From contig NZ_JAVAMO010000018.1 of assembly GCF_030758345.1 (NCBI RefSeq), positions 28,198 through 92,197 on the forward strand: DNA of 64,000 bases, read 5' to 3'. The position numbers were made by a program, and so were the translations under genes. The notes under the pieces are model-generated. The model did no database searches. It was not told where the DNA came from and saw only the letters and a list, made by a program, of their open reading frames with translations. The stretch is from Ruegeria discodermiae. GTDB lineage: Bacteria > Pseudomonadota > Alphaproteobacteria > Rhodobacterales > Rhodobacteraceae. Below are positions 27,764 to 36,202 of the stretch, piece by piece. Each line of letters starts with the position of its first letter. The first letter of the stretch is position 1.

Positions 27764-28024
27764 ATGGACGAGTCCCAGGCCGAAGCCAACTACCGCGTAA
27801 CCGCAGGCGAACTGCGCCAGTTCATCGAACGGTTCGAGCGGCTGGAGGCCGAGAAAAAGGACATCGCCGAGCAGCAGAAAGAGGTCATGGCCGAAGCCAA
27901 GGCGCGGGGCTATGACACCAAGGTGATGCGTAAGGTAATCGCGCTGCGCAAGCGCGACAAGGATGACATCGCCGAAGAAGAAGCGGTGTTGGAGATGTAC
28001 AAAGAAGCGCTGGGCATGACCTGA
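27764..28024 (+). CDS. gapR: GapR (DUF2312/UPF0335) nucleoid-associated protein
   Basis: The 86-residue protein matches GapR throughout: TAGELRQFIERFERLEAEKKDIAEQQKEVMAEAKARGYDTKVMRKVIALRKRD and so on to MYKEALGM. In Caulobacter, GapR clamps overtwisted DNA ahead of replication and transcription forks and stimulates gyrase and topoisomerase IV. It is highly conserved in alphaproteobacteria. It is a long coiled coil followed by a basic DNA-binding patch. The start is ATG 27764 with GGAG upstream; earlier in-frame ATGs do not look used. It is a single gene. Confidence 0.95.
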   Translation: MDESQAEANYRVTAGELRQFIERFERLEAEKKDIAEQQKEVMAEAKARGYDTKVMRKVIALRKRDKDDIAEEEAVLEMYKEALGMT

Positions 28025-28746
28025 AGCCCCTTCATAGACGAGGTGCCATCGAAATGGCGCGATAGTCTGTTAAATGGTGGAGTGCAGTAACGTGAGCCAA
28101 GAATTGAGACGCAGAGCGGCCAGCTTGAGCTAGGTTTTCACATATCGCAGCCCTGGCTGGTCGAGCGGGTGTTTTGGGCCCGATCCTTGATGGGGTGCAC
28201 ATGTATTGGCATCAATCGATCTCGACGGCCTCCCAGCGACTCGCCCCGCTTGGCTCGGATACTTCTGCAATTTAGCTAAAGTCGTAGCCGAAGGCGCTCA
28301 AGATTTGCGCAATCCAGCACTATGAGCCGTCGTTAGCGCGCTAAATCATGAGTTTTACCAACATTAGGGTAGAAACAGCGTCAAGCTCTCGACACCTTTC
28401 CAACAAGGCCGCACGCTTTTTGGTTTTTCTTGCTGCCCCTCCCCGGTGGGCCCTTTTTTGATTTCCGTGCGGCCTTACGACGCCCAAAAACCAAGACGCT
28501 CTTCAAACTCTCGCTGCGTTTGTTTCCCACCTTTGCGCGCCTGCAGTCGTCACCCGACAAATCCAATCTAGTTCAAACTGATATCGCGCGGGACCCCGCA
28601 AAGGAGAGCGGGCACCAAATGCCCTGTGGCGAAGGTTAACGAAAGTTACTCCAACGGACATCGCCACAACAACTCTCATGTCCATTTTGAAGGGCATCGA
28701 TAGCCACTAGCACCAGCTAGTCGCGCAGAGCAGGAGAACGAGCGAA
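28025..28746. other. 722-base AT-richer stretch with a long inverted repeat, no clear gene
   Basis: No frame here looks coding. The main feature is an 11-base perfect inverted repeat, AAGGCCGCACG (28405-28415) and CGTGCGGCCTT (28466-28476). It encloses 50 bases with runs of T and a CCCC/GGGG core, so the RNA of either strand would fold into a long stem. A Lys/Arg-rich frame across it on the minus strand (28381-28566) is not supported. The region leads into the RiPP precursor gene and may hold its promoter. Confidence 0.5.
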
Positions 28747-29082
28747 ATGTCGAAGGGCCTCGAACAGATTGATCGATTGGAAGACCTCTATGCACGGGCA
28801 TGGAATGATGCCGAATTTGCGGAGCGTCTAAAGTCCGATCCCAATAGCGCGCTTTCAGAATACCTCGGAGCTGTTCCAGAAAACGTTAGCATTCGTGTGC
28901 TTCAGGATACTGAAGACACAAGGTATATTTGCATCCCCAGCGCGCCGACCGAGTGCGAGGTCTCAGAAGGCGACTTGCTTGATGTGCAGGGCGGAACGAG
29001 CCCAATCTGTTTTGGGGCCGCAGTCTCGGTATTTATGACCGTGGTTATCTCGGTCGGAGCAACGACCGAAGACCGTTCCTAA
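28747..29082 (+). CDS. NHLP-type RiPP precursor peptide, orphan
   Basis: The 111-residue protein looks like a nitrile-hydratase-like leader peptide (NHLP/TIGR03793) precursor. Residues 10-30 read RLEDLYARAWNDAEFAERL, then DPNSALSEYLG, VPENVSIRVLQDTEDTRYICIP and SEGDLLDVQGG at 73-83. The double glycine is the usual cleavage site. The remaining 28 residues (84-111) would be the core, with one Cys (88), Thr and Ser residues, and a hydrophobic stretch FGAAVSVFMTVVISVGA. It is too short for nitrile hydratase and lacks its metal-binding CxxCSC motif. No modifying enzyme, peptidase or exporter is nearby. GAG precedes the ATG. Its GC content is lower than its neighbours. Confidence 0.8.
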   Translation: MSKGLEQIDRLEDLYARAWNDAEFAERLKSDPNSALSEYLGAVPENVSIRVLQDTEDTRYICIPSAPTECEVSEGDLLDVQGGTSPICFGAAVSVFMTVVISVGATTEDRS

Positions 29083-29154
29083 ACGTCGCGTGCCTCGCGT
29101 GGCAGACGAAAGCGAATAGTCGACCGCCACATTTGGTCTATTGCGGCTAGCGGC

Positions 29155-30348
29155 CTACCCAAAGCCCAGATCGCGCGCGACCTCTCGCTCGACGAGAGAA
29201 AACAGCTCGATTGGACGCGCAAGGCCACGTACGTCATGAAACCCGCAGGGAGAGAACAGATCAGGCGCGGCACTTGCGACGGCCGATGTCGCCAACACTC
29301 TTTGGCCAATGGATTTGGTCAAACCCTCAATCCGGCTTGCGACATTCACCGCGCCACCCAGAACAGTGAAATCAAGTCGCCCGGGGCTGCCGATGTTACC
29401 ATAACTGACTTGCCCAAGGTTGATCCCTATTCCAACGTCCAACGGCGGCTTTTGAGCCTCACCGCGGCTGTGATTGAGGGCGGTTAAACCGGTTAACACA
29501 GTTTGTGCGGCCTGAGCAGCCTCGCGACATCGCGCGGGGCGATCTGCCTCAGTCGCGATGGCGAAGATCGACAGAATACCGTCGCCCATGAATTTGAGGA
29601 TATCGCCTCCATTCTCTTCCACAGACTGAACAACCAGATCGAAGTATCCGCTCAGCGCGTCAAAAACGTCTTCTTCGGGTGCGCTCTCTGAAAGAGCCGT
29701 GAAACCTCGCAGATCGGAAATCATAACGACCGCATCAAGGGTCGCGCGTTCCCCGCGCTTGATCCGCCCGTTCCAAACAGCATCGGAAGGCCCATCACCA
29801 AGATATGTTCGCAAAAGGCCTTTGGACGATTTGCGCATCGTGACAGGTTCCAGAGCGGATGAAAGCGCAGGTAGCGCATTCTCGATCAACTCCAGATGCC
29901 GCTGCGAGAAACCTTCTGGTGCCTGCGTGGCAAATGTGCAGCCGTGCAGCGATCCATCGCCGTAGTAAAGCAGAGTGGCATAATAATCGGTGCCACCTGC
30001 CTCAGCGAATTCAATATACGATGAATGCTCAGTTTTTGGGTCCAGTTGCCGGAGGCTTTTGTGAAGTGGCTTTCTGTGCTCCAGAATATATTCAAATGAG
30101 CTGCCAACATACCCGTCCGTCAACATCGTCTCATGCGTTACGTCGTAGCTCTCGGTCCCATCAGGTGTCCAAATGACCCCCCATGCTATGAGCAACGGAT
30201 TGGCGAAGCGCTGACCGATATTGACCCGCCAGAGCGGGACACCGGCCTCGATCAAAGATGCGCAGAAATATGACACCACTTTCACGGGATCGCCTGAGCG
30301 GCGCCCTTCGGTAATCATCCAGTTGGTGAGCTGGGCTGTCGAGTCCAT
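29155..30348 (-). CDS. Class III adenylate/guanylate cyclase
   Basis: The 397-residue protein has an N-terminal sensory-like region (about 1-175, which could be GAF-like) and a class III cyclase catalytic domain (about 200-390). The first metal-binding Asp is in VVMISDLRGFTALSE and the second in LKFMGDGILSIF. GINLGQVSYGNIG and DFTVLGGAVNVASRIEGLT form the rest of the active site. It should make cAMP (or cGMP) in response to an unknown cytoplasmic signal; there are no membrane helices. It is convergent with the RiPP precursor gene, with 72 bases between, and its codon use is also less GC-rich. Confidence 0.9.
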   Translation of the reverse strand: MDSTAQLTNWMITEGRRSGDPVKVVSYFCASLIEAGVPLWRVNIGQRFANPLLIAWGVIWTPDGTESYDVTHETMLTDGYVGSSFEYILEHRKPLHKSLRQLDPKTEHSSYIEFAEAGGTDYYATLLYYGDGSLHGCTFATQAPEGFSQRHLELIENALPALSSALEPVTMRKSSKGLLRTYLGDGPSDAVWNGRIKRGERATLDAVVMISDLRGFTALSESAPEEDVFDALSGYFDLVVQSVEENGGDILKFMGDGILSIFAIATEADRPARCREAAQAAQTVLTGLTALNHSRGEAQKPPLDVGIGINLGQVSYGNIGSPGRLDFTVLGGAVNVASRIEGLTKSIGQRVLATSAVASAAPDLFSPCGFHDVRGLARPIELFSLVEREVARDLGFG

Positions 30349-30721
30349 TGCCTTAAACTAGTCTCTTGCACAGGATCAGCAAAGGACCTTGGATTTTGCC
30401 GGGCCTTGTCGGGCAAGCCCGTCGCTCAACTCGTTCGCGTCGGTGTATTAGGGCTAGGGTTATGAACTGCCTGTCCCGGTCAATTACCAAGTACAAGTTG
30501 ACTAAAGAGTGCTCTGACGAGCTGGGAACGGGCGGCAAGACGACATTTGCAGTGCGGTCACGATCGGGGGATTGGGGCCGTGGACTTCGGTTAACCAGAT
30601 CGCAAGCGCTCTGCAACATGCTCTATAGGGCTCGGAACCAGGCACTGGTGATTTGACGCCTTCGGCGCCAGGTTGTAACTCGAAAACAAGCGCAAGGCAG
30701 CGAGGGGTATGGTTCGTCGGA
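30349..30721. other. 373-base divergent intergenic region
   Basis: This separates the cyclase gene (minus) from a plus-strand gene. I see no supported gene, no strong palindrome and no clear promoter pair. Short open frames across it read as shadow sequence. Confidence 0.4.
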
Positions 30722-31597
30722 ATGCAAATGATCTTTCAAACCGGGGCGCATTCGACTGAACATGAACGCTTGTTGAAATGCCTGCAAGGCAACGCTGACG
30801 GCTTCGCACAGCGGGGAGTTGTTATTCCGCCGCCGCGACGATACCGCCCGCACCTCAAGACTGCGCTTGAAATGATGGAAAACGCCGAACCGGCCCCTGA
30901 TATCCGCAGCAGACTGGTCGAGACGCTGCTGAGCGGTGGTGAAAAGGACCGTGTGTTGCTGTCGAATACGCATTTTTTCGGAACGCAGCGTGAGGCTTTT
31001 GGCGACGATTGTTTCTACCCTCTGGCCCCGCAACGCGCCGCCAATCTGCGGCGGATGTTCGCGGAAGATCAGATGGAGATCTTCATGGCGATCCGGAACC
31101 CGGCAAGTTTTCTGCCGGCTGCTATGGTGAACTCGAGCAAGTCCCGCATCTCGGGGCTGATGAAGAAGCTGGATCTGGCGGAACTGCGCTGGTCGGAACT
31201 GTTTGAGCGTATGCATGCGGCTGTTCCCGATGTGACGATCACCGTCTGGTGCAATGAGGATTCACCGCTGATCTGGTCGCAAATCCTACGCGAGATGGCG
31301 GGCCTGACCCCGGATGCCGAAGTGGTGGGCGGGTTGGCGCTGTTGACCGACATCCTGTCACCCGAGGGGATGTCCCGCCTGTGCGACTACCTGGCGCAGC
31401 ACCCCAACATGTCCGAATTGCACCGCCGCAGGGTGATTGCCGCCTTCATGGACAAATACGCGCTGGAGGAGGCCGTAGAAGAGGAGATCGATCTGCCGGG
31501 ATTGACCGAGGATTTGGTAGAGGAAATGACGGAGATCTACGACGAGGATGTCTTTGCGATCCAGCGCATTCCGGGCGTGCGGTTCATTGCCCCCTGA
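30722..31597 (+). CDS. Conserved hypothetical protein, possibly sulfotransferase-like fold
   Basis: From ATG 30722 the protein has 291 residues. It starts MQMIFQTGAHSTEHERLLKCL, where TGAHSTEHE occupies the position of a sulfotransferase P-loop but does not match the consensus. Later it has VLLSNTHFFG, IFMAIRNPASFLPA (like the 3'-phosphate-binding RxP block) and an acidic C-terminal region. I suggest a degenerate or divergent sulfotransferase-like fold with low certainty. An ATG two codons later is an alternative start. It ends inside the region upstream of modA. Confidence 0.65.
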   Translation: MQMIFQTGAHSTEHERLLKCLQGNADGFAQRGVVIPPPRRYRPHLKTALEMMENAEPAPDIRSRLVETLLSGGEKDRVLLSNTHFFGTQREAFGDDCFYPLAPQRAANLRRMFAEDQMEIFMAIRNPASFLPAAMVNSSKSRISGLMKKLDLAELRWSELFERMHAAVPDVTITVWCNEDSPLIWSQILREMAGLTPDAEVVGGLALLTDILSPEGMSRLCDYLAQHPNMSELHRRRVIAAFMDKYALEEAVEEEIDLPGLTEDLVEEMTEIYDEDVFAIQRIPGVRFIAP

Positions 31598-32372
31598 GGT
31601 TCGGCGCCGTTTCTTGGGGCCGATCTGGCTCAGTCTGAGTGCGGTGCTGGTTCTGGCTGGTCTTTGGGGCGGTTCGGCGCGCGCGGCGGACACTGTTCTT
31701 GTCTTTGCTGCGGCCAGCCTGAAAACCGCGCTGGACGAAGTGGCCATGCAATACGAGGCCGAAACCGGTCACGACGTGACCCTTTCCTATGCGGGCAGCT
31801 CGGCGTTGGCGCGCCAGATTGAGGCGGGCGCACCGGTGGATGTCTTTCTGTCGGCCAATCCCGATTGGGTGGACAGGCTGGTGGATCAGGGCCTGGTGCG
31901 ACCCGGCGATGTTGTCCCGCTGCTGACCAACCGGCTGGCGCTGGTCGCGCCTGCGCAAGACGCGCGCGTCACCGGGATCGAGGCGCTGCCCGAAGCCCTG
32001 GTCGGCGGGCGCTTGGCGATGGCGCTGGTTGAGGCCGTGCCCGCCGGAATCTATGGCAAGCAGGCGCTCAACACCTTGGGGCTTTGGCCCGCGCTGATGG
32101 ATCATGTCGCGCAAACCGACAATGTCAGCGCGGCGTTGCGGCTGGTGGCCCTGGGTGAGGCCCCGTTGGGCATTGTGTATCAAACGGATGCGCAGGCCGA
32201 GCCTCGGGTGCGGCTGGTGGGCCTGTTTCCCGAGGACAGTCATGATCCAATCATCTATCCGGCGGTGCGGCTTGGAGATGCGGATCATGACTTTTTTGAC
32301 TATCTGCATGGCCCCGCCGCGGCGGAGGTCTTTTCTCGCAACGGCTTCGGCCTGGTGTCGCAAGCGCCATGA
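31587..32372 (+). CDS. modA: Molybdate ABC transporter substrate-binding protein
   Basis: ModA binds molybdate (or tungstate) in the periplasm and delivers it to ModBC. After a signal peptide (hydrophobic core IWLSLSAVLVLAGLW, cut near ARA-AD) the mature protein starts TVLVFAAASLKTALDEVA. It contains YAGSSALARQIEAGAPVDVFLSAN, the family hallmark, and later YQTDAQ and HDPIIYP. The start is uncertain: TTG 31587 gives a signal peptide of normal length, while ATG 31548 adds 13 residues and overlaps the previous gene by 50 bases. Neither has a clear ribosome-binding site. It heads modABC. Confidence 0.95.
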   Translation: MPPEVRRRFLGPIWLSLSAVLVLAGLWGGSARAADTVLVFAAASLKTALDEVAMQYEAETGHDVTLSYAGSSALARQIEAGAPVDVFLSANPDWVDRLVDQGLVRPGDVVPLLTNRLALVAPAQDARVTGIEALPEALVGGRLAMALVEAVPAGIYGKQALNTLGLWPALMDHVAQTDNVSAALRLVALGEAPLGIVYQTDAQAEPRVRLVGLFPEDSHDPIIYPAVRLGDADHDFFDYLHGPAAAEVFSRNGFGLVSQAP

Positions 32373-33067
32373 GTGATTGGCTGCGCGCAGAAGAGTGGAT
32401 GGCGCTGACTCTGTCGCTCAAAGTGTCGTTCTGGGCGGTGCTCATCAGCCTGCCGTTTGGCTTGCTTGTCGCCTATGCGCTGGAGCGGAAAGAGTTTCGC
32501 GGGCGGCAGGCGCTGAATGGTCTGGTGCATCTGCCGTTGATCCTGCCGCCTGTGGTCACCGGATATCTGCTGCTTTTGGCCTTCGGTCGCCGCGCCCCGC
32601 TGGGCCTTTGGCTCGAAGAGACATTCGGGCTGGTGCTGGCCTTTCGCTGGACCGGCGCGGTGCTGGCGGCGGCGATCATGGCTTTTCCGCTGATGGTGCG
32701 GGCGATCCGGCTGGGGCTGGAGGGTATCGACCCGAAACTTGAAGAGGCTGCCGCCACGCTGGGGGCCTCACGTTTCTGGGTGTTTGCCACAGTGACCCTG
32801 CCGCTCTTGCTGCCGGGGCTGATCACCGGCGCGATCCTGGCTTTTGCCAAGGCGATGGGCGAGTTCGGGGCAACGATCACCTTTGTGTCGAATATTCCAG
32901 GACAGACCCAGACCCTGCCATCGGCGATCTACACCTTCCTGCAGGTGCCCGGCGCCGAGGCCTCGGCCTTGCGGTTGGTGGTGGTCTCGATCTTTGTCGC
33001 CATGGGCGCGCTGGTCGCCTCCGAGGTGTTGGCCCGGCGAGCCGCAAAGCGGATATCGGGCCGATGA
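32369..33067 (+). CDS. modB: Molybdate ABC transporter permease
   Basis: The 232-residue inner-membrane channel has about five or six helices. The ATPase-contacting EAA loop is EEAAATLGASRFWVFATVTLPLLLPG (about residues 125-150), and LPLILPPVVTGYLLLLAFGRR is characteristic of ModB. It overlaps modA by four bases and modC by four bases (ATGA), so the three are co-translated. Confidence 0.96.
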   Translation: MSDWLRAEEWMALTLSLKVSFWAVLISLPFGLLVAYALERKEFRGRQALNGLVHLPLILPPVVTGYLLLLAFGRRAPLGLWLEETFGLVLAFRWTGAVLAAAIMAFPLMVRAIRLGLEGIDPKLEEAAATLGASRFWVFATVTLPLLLPGLITGAILAFAKAMGEFGATITFVSNIPGQTQTLPSAIYTFLQVPGAEASALRLVVVSIFVAMGALVASEVLARRAAKRISGR

Positions 33068-34152
33068 GCCTGTCGGTCGATATCCTCCATCCGCTGGGTG
33101 CGATGGACTTGGAGGTCTGTTTTGAGGCCCCGCGCGGGGTGACCGCGCTGTTCGGCGCCTCAGGCACCGGCAAGACCAGCGTCATCAACGCGGTTGCCGG
33201 TCTGCTGCGGCCCCGGACTGGGAGGATCATTCTGGACGGCGAACCGATCTTTGACACGGCGATGAAGATCGACCTGCCCGTGCACAAGCGGTGTTTGGGC
33301 TGCGTGTTTCAGGACGGGCGCTTGTTTCCGCATCTGAACGTGCAGCAGAACCTTGTTTACGGTCAGAAGTTTGCGGCAGTGGATAGCACAGGTCCCGATC
33401 TGCCTGAAGTGGCGGGCATGCTGGGCATCTCGGAGTTGTTGTCCCGCAGGCCAGCAGCACTGTCGGGCGGAGAAAAGCAGCGGGTTGCCATCGGGCGGGC
33501 GCTGCTTTCGCGCCCCAAGATGCTGGTGATGGACGAACCGCTCGCCGCGCTGGATGAGCCGCGCAAGCAGGACATTCTGCCCTATCTGGAACGTCTGCGG
33601 GACGAGACCGACATTCCGATTCTCTATGTCAGCCATTCCGTGTCCGAGGTGGCGCGGCTCGCTACCACGGTGGTGATGATGGACAAGGGCAAGGTGACGC
33701 GCTTCGGACCCGCCGAAGAGATCTTGTCAGACCCGGCCAATGTGCGGCAGTTGGGCCTGCGCGAGGCGGGGTCGGTCCTGCAGGGCGTGGTGGCCGCCCA
33801 TCACGACGACGGTCTGACAGAGGTGACCGTTTCTGGCGGTACGCTGCTGTTGCCACATGTGAATGTTGATCCGGGTCACCAGATCAGAGTGCGGGTACTC
33901 GCAAAAGATATCATCCTTGCGACCAAAGCGCCCAAGGGTCTTTCGGCGCTCAACATCCTGCCTGCGGACATCGTTTCGATACGCGACGGCAGCGGTCCGG
34001 GAACGATCGTTCAGCTGAAAGCGGGCGAAGACCTGCTGCTTGCCCGCATCACCCGCCGCTCTGCCGAGGCGATGGCGCTGAAATCGGGCGATCGGGTTCA
34101 TGCGGTGATCAAGGCCGTTTCGGTGGCGCGCACCGATGTTGGCGGAGGCTGA
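33064..34152 (+). CDS. modC: Molybdate ABC transporter ATP-binding protein
   Basis: The 362-residue ATPase drives molybdate uptake. It has Walker A LFGASGTGKTSVIN, the signature LSGGEKQRVAIGRALL and Walker B LVMDEPLAALDEPRK. A C-terminal TOBE (molybdate-binding) domain spans about 290-355, with KDIILATKAPKGLSALNILPA. The TOBE domain and the length are as expected for ModC, and may regulate transport. It is the last gene of modABC, convergent with the HTH-cupin regulator. Confidence 0.97.
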   Translation: MSLSVDILHPLGAMDLEVCFEAPRGVTALFGASGTGKTSVINAVAGLLRPRTGRIILDGEPIFDTAMKIDLPVHKRCLGCVFQDGRLFPHLNVQQNLVYGQKFAAVDSTGPDLPEVAGMLGISELLSRRPAALSGGEKQRVAIGRALLSRPKMLVMDEPLAALDEPRKQDILPYLERLRDETDIPILYVSHSVSEVARLATTVVMMDKGKVTRFGPAEEILSDPANVRQLGLREAGSVLQGVVAAHHDDGLTEVTVSGGTLLLPHVNVDPGHQIRVRVLAKDIILATKAPKGLSALNILPADIVSIRDGSGPGTIVQLKAGEDLLLARITRRSAEAMALKSGDRVHAVIKAVSVARTDVGGG

Positions 34153-34183
34153 TCGGTTCAGCGGGTAGCTGGCCCGTTAGGCA

Positions 34184-34786
34184 TCATTCAATCGAGACCC
34201 AGAGCACCTTGGCGTCGTCTTCGCCCGATGACACGCAGCAATGGCCCATCGAACTGTCGTAATAGATCGAGTCCCCCGCAGACATGGGCAGCGGTTTGTA
34301 ATGCTCGGTGTGAAACACCAGATCACCGCTGATCACATACATGAATTCTTCGCCATCGTGTCGAATCCAGGTCTCGAATTCCGACACGTCCCGCGCTGTG
34401 ATGGTGCTGATGTAAGGCAGCATGCGCTTGCTGGTCAGTTCGGTGCACAGCAATTCGTGCCGGTAGGTGTCGGTCACCCGGGTCTCTCCCGTACCGCTGG
34501 GCGTGTGGTCGCGCCGACCGCTGACCCCGCTCTGGCCCGCGGGCAGGAAGAGATGCGGTGTTTTCAGCTCAAGCGCCGTGGTCAGACGGCGCACGATGTC
34601 GAAGCTGGGTTTGGTCTGATCGTTTTCAATCTTTGACAGGGTCGAGCGGCCAATCCCCGCCGCGCGGCTTGTTTCCTCCAGCGTCCAGCCCTTTTCGCGC
34701 CGAGCCTCTCGAATCATGCGCCCGAGTTCACCGGTGGAGGGTGCCTCTTTCAGGTCGGTTTCGGCTGTTTGCGCTATCGGATCCAT
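34184..34786 (-). CDS. HTH-cupin transcriptional regulator, probable glycine-operon regulator
   Basis: The 200-residue protein has an XRE-type helix-turn-helix at about 20-75 (LGRMIREARREKGWTLEETSRAAGIGRSTLSKIENDQTKPSF) and a C-terminal cupin at about 120-195 (HDGEEFMYVISGDLVFHTEHYKPLPMSAGDSIYYDSSMGHC). Such regulators bind a small ligand in the cupin barrel. It is divergent from glyA, and a perfect palindrome lies between the -35 and -10 of the glyA promoter. It therefore most likely represses the glycine operon until its ligand (perhaps glycine or serine) is present. Confidence 0.88.
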   Translation of the reverse strand: MDPIAQTAETDLKEAPSTGELGRMIREARREKGWTLEETSRAAGIGRSTLSKIENDQTKPSFDIVRRLTTALELKTPHLFLPAGQSGVSGRRDHTPSGTGETRVTDTYRHELLCTELTSKRMLPYISTITARDVSEFETWIRHDGEEFMYVISGDLVFHTEHYKPLPMSAGDSIYYDSSMGHCCVSSGEDDAKVLWVSIE

Positions 34787-34859
34787 CGGCCGTTTCCTCT
34801 TGTTTTCCTGAGTTTACCGGCTTTTGCGCAGGGCGCAATCGCGCCGGATAAGAGCATTG

Positions 34860-34900
34860 TTGACTTAAGGGAATAAATTCCCCTATAGGAAACTTATTCC
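34860..34900 (+). promoter_or_regulatory. glyA promoter with palindromic operator in the spacer
   Basis: TTGACT (34860-34865) and TATAGG (34884-34889) form a -35/-10 pair with an 18-base spacer. GGGAATAAATTCCC (34869-34882), a perfect palindrome, fills the spacer. A second, imperfect copy, GGAAACTTATTCC, lies at 34888-34900 over the -10 region. A repressor bound here would block RNA polymerase. The HTH-cupin protein encoded divergently is the natural candidate. Confidence 0.7.
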
Positions 34901-34938
34901 GCAAAGCGGCACTTTGAGGCCATAAGGAGACCCCGGAT

Positions 34939-36192
34939 ATGTTCACCACTGATCTGAGCGTGGCCGACCACGCGATTGCCAGCTGGATTGAAGAAGAAGG
35001 CACGCGTCAGGCCGACCAAATCGAACTGATCGCGTCTGAAAATATCGTCTCCAAGGCGGTTCTGGATGCGCAGGGCTCGGTCCTGACCAACAAATATGCC
35101 GAGGGCTATCCCGGTCGGCGCTATTATGGCGGCTGCGAGGTGGTCGATAAGATCGAGGCCGAAGCGATCGCGCGCCTCAAGACGCTGTTCAACGCGGGTT
35201 TTGCTAATGTGCAGCCCCATTCCGGTGCGCAGGCCAATGGGGCGGTCAAGCTGGCATTGCTCAGCCCCGGTGACACGATCCTTGGCATGTCGCTGGACGC
35301 GGGTGGGCATCTGACCCATGGTGCAAAACCCGCGCAATCCGGCAAGTGGTTCCGGCCTGTCCAATACGGGCTCACCGACACCGGGCTGATCGACTACGAT
35401 CAGGTGGCGGCGCTGGCCCGCGCGGAGAAGCCGAAGATGATCATCGCCGGCGCATCGGCCTATTCCCGCGTCATCGACTTTGCGAAATTCCGCGAGATCG
35501 CGGATGAGGTTGGCGCCTGGCTGCTGGTCGACATGGCGCATATCGCGGGTCTGGTTGCCACTGGCGCGCATCCCTCGCCGATGGAGCATGCGCATGTCGT
35601 GACTTCGACAACCCACAAGACCCTGCGCGGTCCGCGCGGCGGCATCATCCTGACCAATGACGAAGCATTGGCGAAAAAGATCAACTCGGCGGTGTTTCCC
35701 GGTTTACAGGGCGGTCCGCTCATGCATGTGATCGCCGCCAAGGCGGTGGCCTTTGGTGAGGCGCTGCGACCTGAATTCAAGGAATATATCTCGCGCGTGG
35801 TCGAGAGTGCCGACGCGCTGGCCAATGTCATGATCGCGCGCGGCTGCGACATCGTCTCGGGCGGGACGGACAATCATCTGATGCTGGTTGATCTGCGGCC
35901 CAAGGGGGTCAAGGGCAACGCCGCCGAGGCCGCTTTGGAGCGCGCCGGTTTCACCTGCAACAAGAACGGCGTGCCGGGTGACCCGGAAAAGCCCACCGTC
36001 ACGAGCGGCATTCGTTTGGGAACATCCGCAGGCTGCAGCCGTGGCTTTGGGCCGGAAGAGTTCAAGCAGATCGGCCACCTGATCAGCGATGTCCTCGACG
36101 GGCTGGCGCAGTCTCCGGACGGTGATGCCGCGCTTGAGGGCGAGATCCGAGAAAAAGTGCGGGCGATCTGCGCCGACTATCCGCTCTACTGA
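34939..36192 (+). CDS. glyA: Serine hydroxymethyltransferase
   Basis: SHMT interconverts serine and glycine with tetrahydrofolate and methylene-THF, a key step of both C1 metabolism and the serine cycle. The 417-residue protein has the PLP lysine at 227 in [13 protein letters not shown], the N-terminal [11 protein letters not shown] block, and [15 protein letters not shown]. It is the first gene of a one-directional glycine operon, starting about 40 bases after its operator. Since other glyA copies are common, this one may be dedicated to glycine or serine-cycle flux. Confidence 0.97.
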   Translation: MFTTDLSVADHAIASWIEEEGTRQADQIELIASENIVSKAVLDAQGSVLTNKYAEGYPGRRYYGGCEVVDKIEAEAIARLKTLFNAGFANVQPHSGAQANGAVKLALLSPGDTILGMSLDAGGHLTHGAKPAQSGKWFRPVQYGLTDTGLIDYDQVAALARAEKPKMIIAGASAYSRVIDFAKFREIADEVGAWLLVDMAHIAGLVATGAHPSPMEHAHVVTSTTHKTLRGPRGGIILTNDEALAKKINSAVFPGLQGGPLMHVIAAKAVAFGEALRPEFKEYISRVVESADALANVMIARGCDIVSGGTDNHLMLVDLRPKGVKGNAAEAALERAGFTCNKNGVPGDPEKPTVTSGIRLGTSAGCSRGFGPEEFKQIGHLISDVLDGLAQSPDGDAALEGEIREKVRAICADYPLY

Positions 36193-36202
36193 GGGGCCAG
36201 AC

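Noticed and set aside
28381..28566. 61-residue Lys/Arg-rich peptide on the minus strand near the RiPP gene
   Set aside because: It overlaps the inverted repeat, lacks a ribosome-binding site and has no RiPP or toxin pattern.
28747..29082. Nitrile hydratase alpha subunit
   Set aside because: The protein is half the required length and lacks the CxxCSC metal site; only the leader-like part is present.
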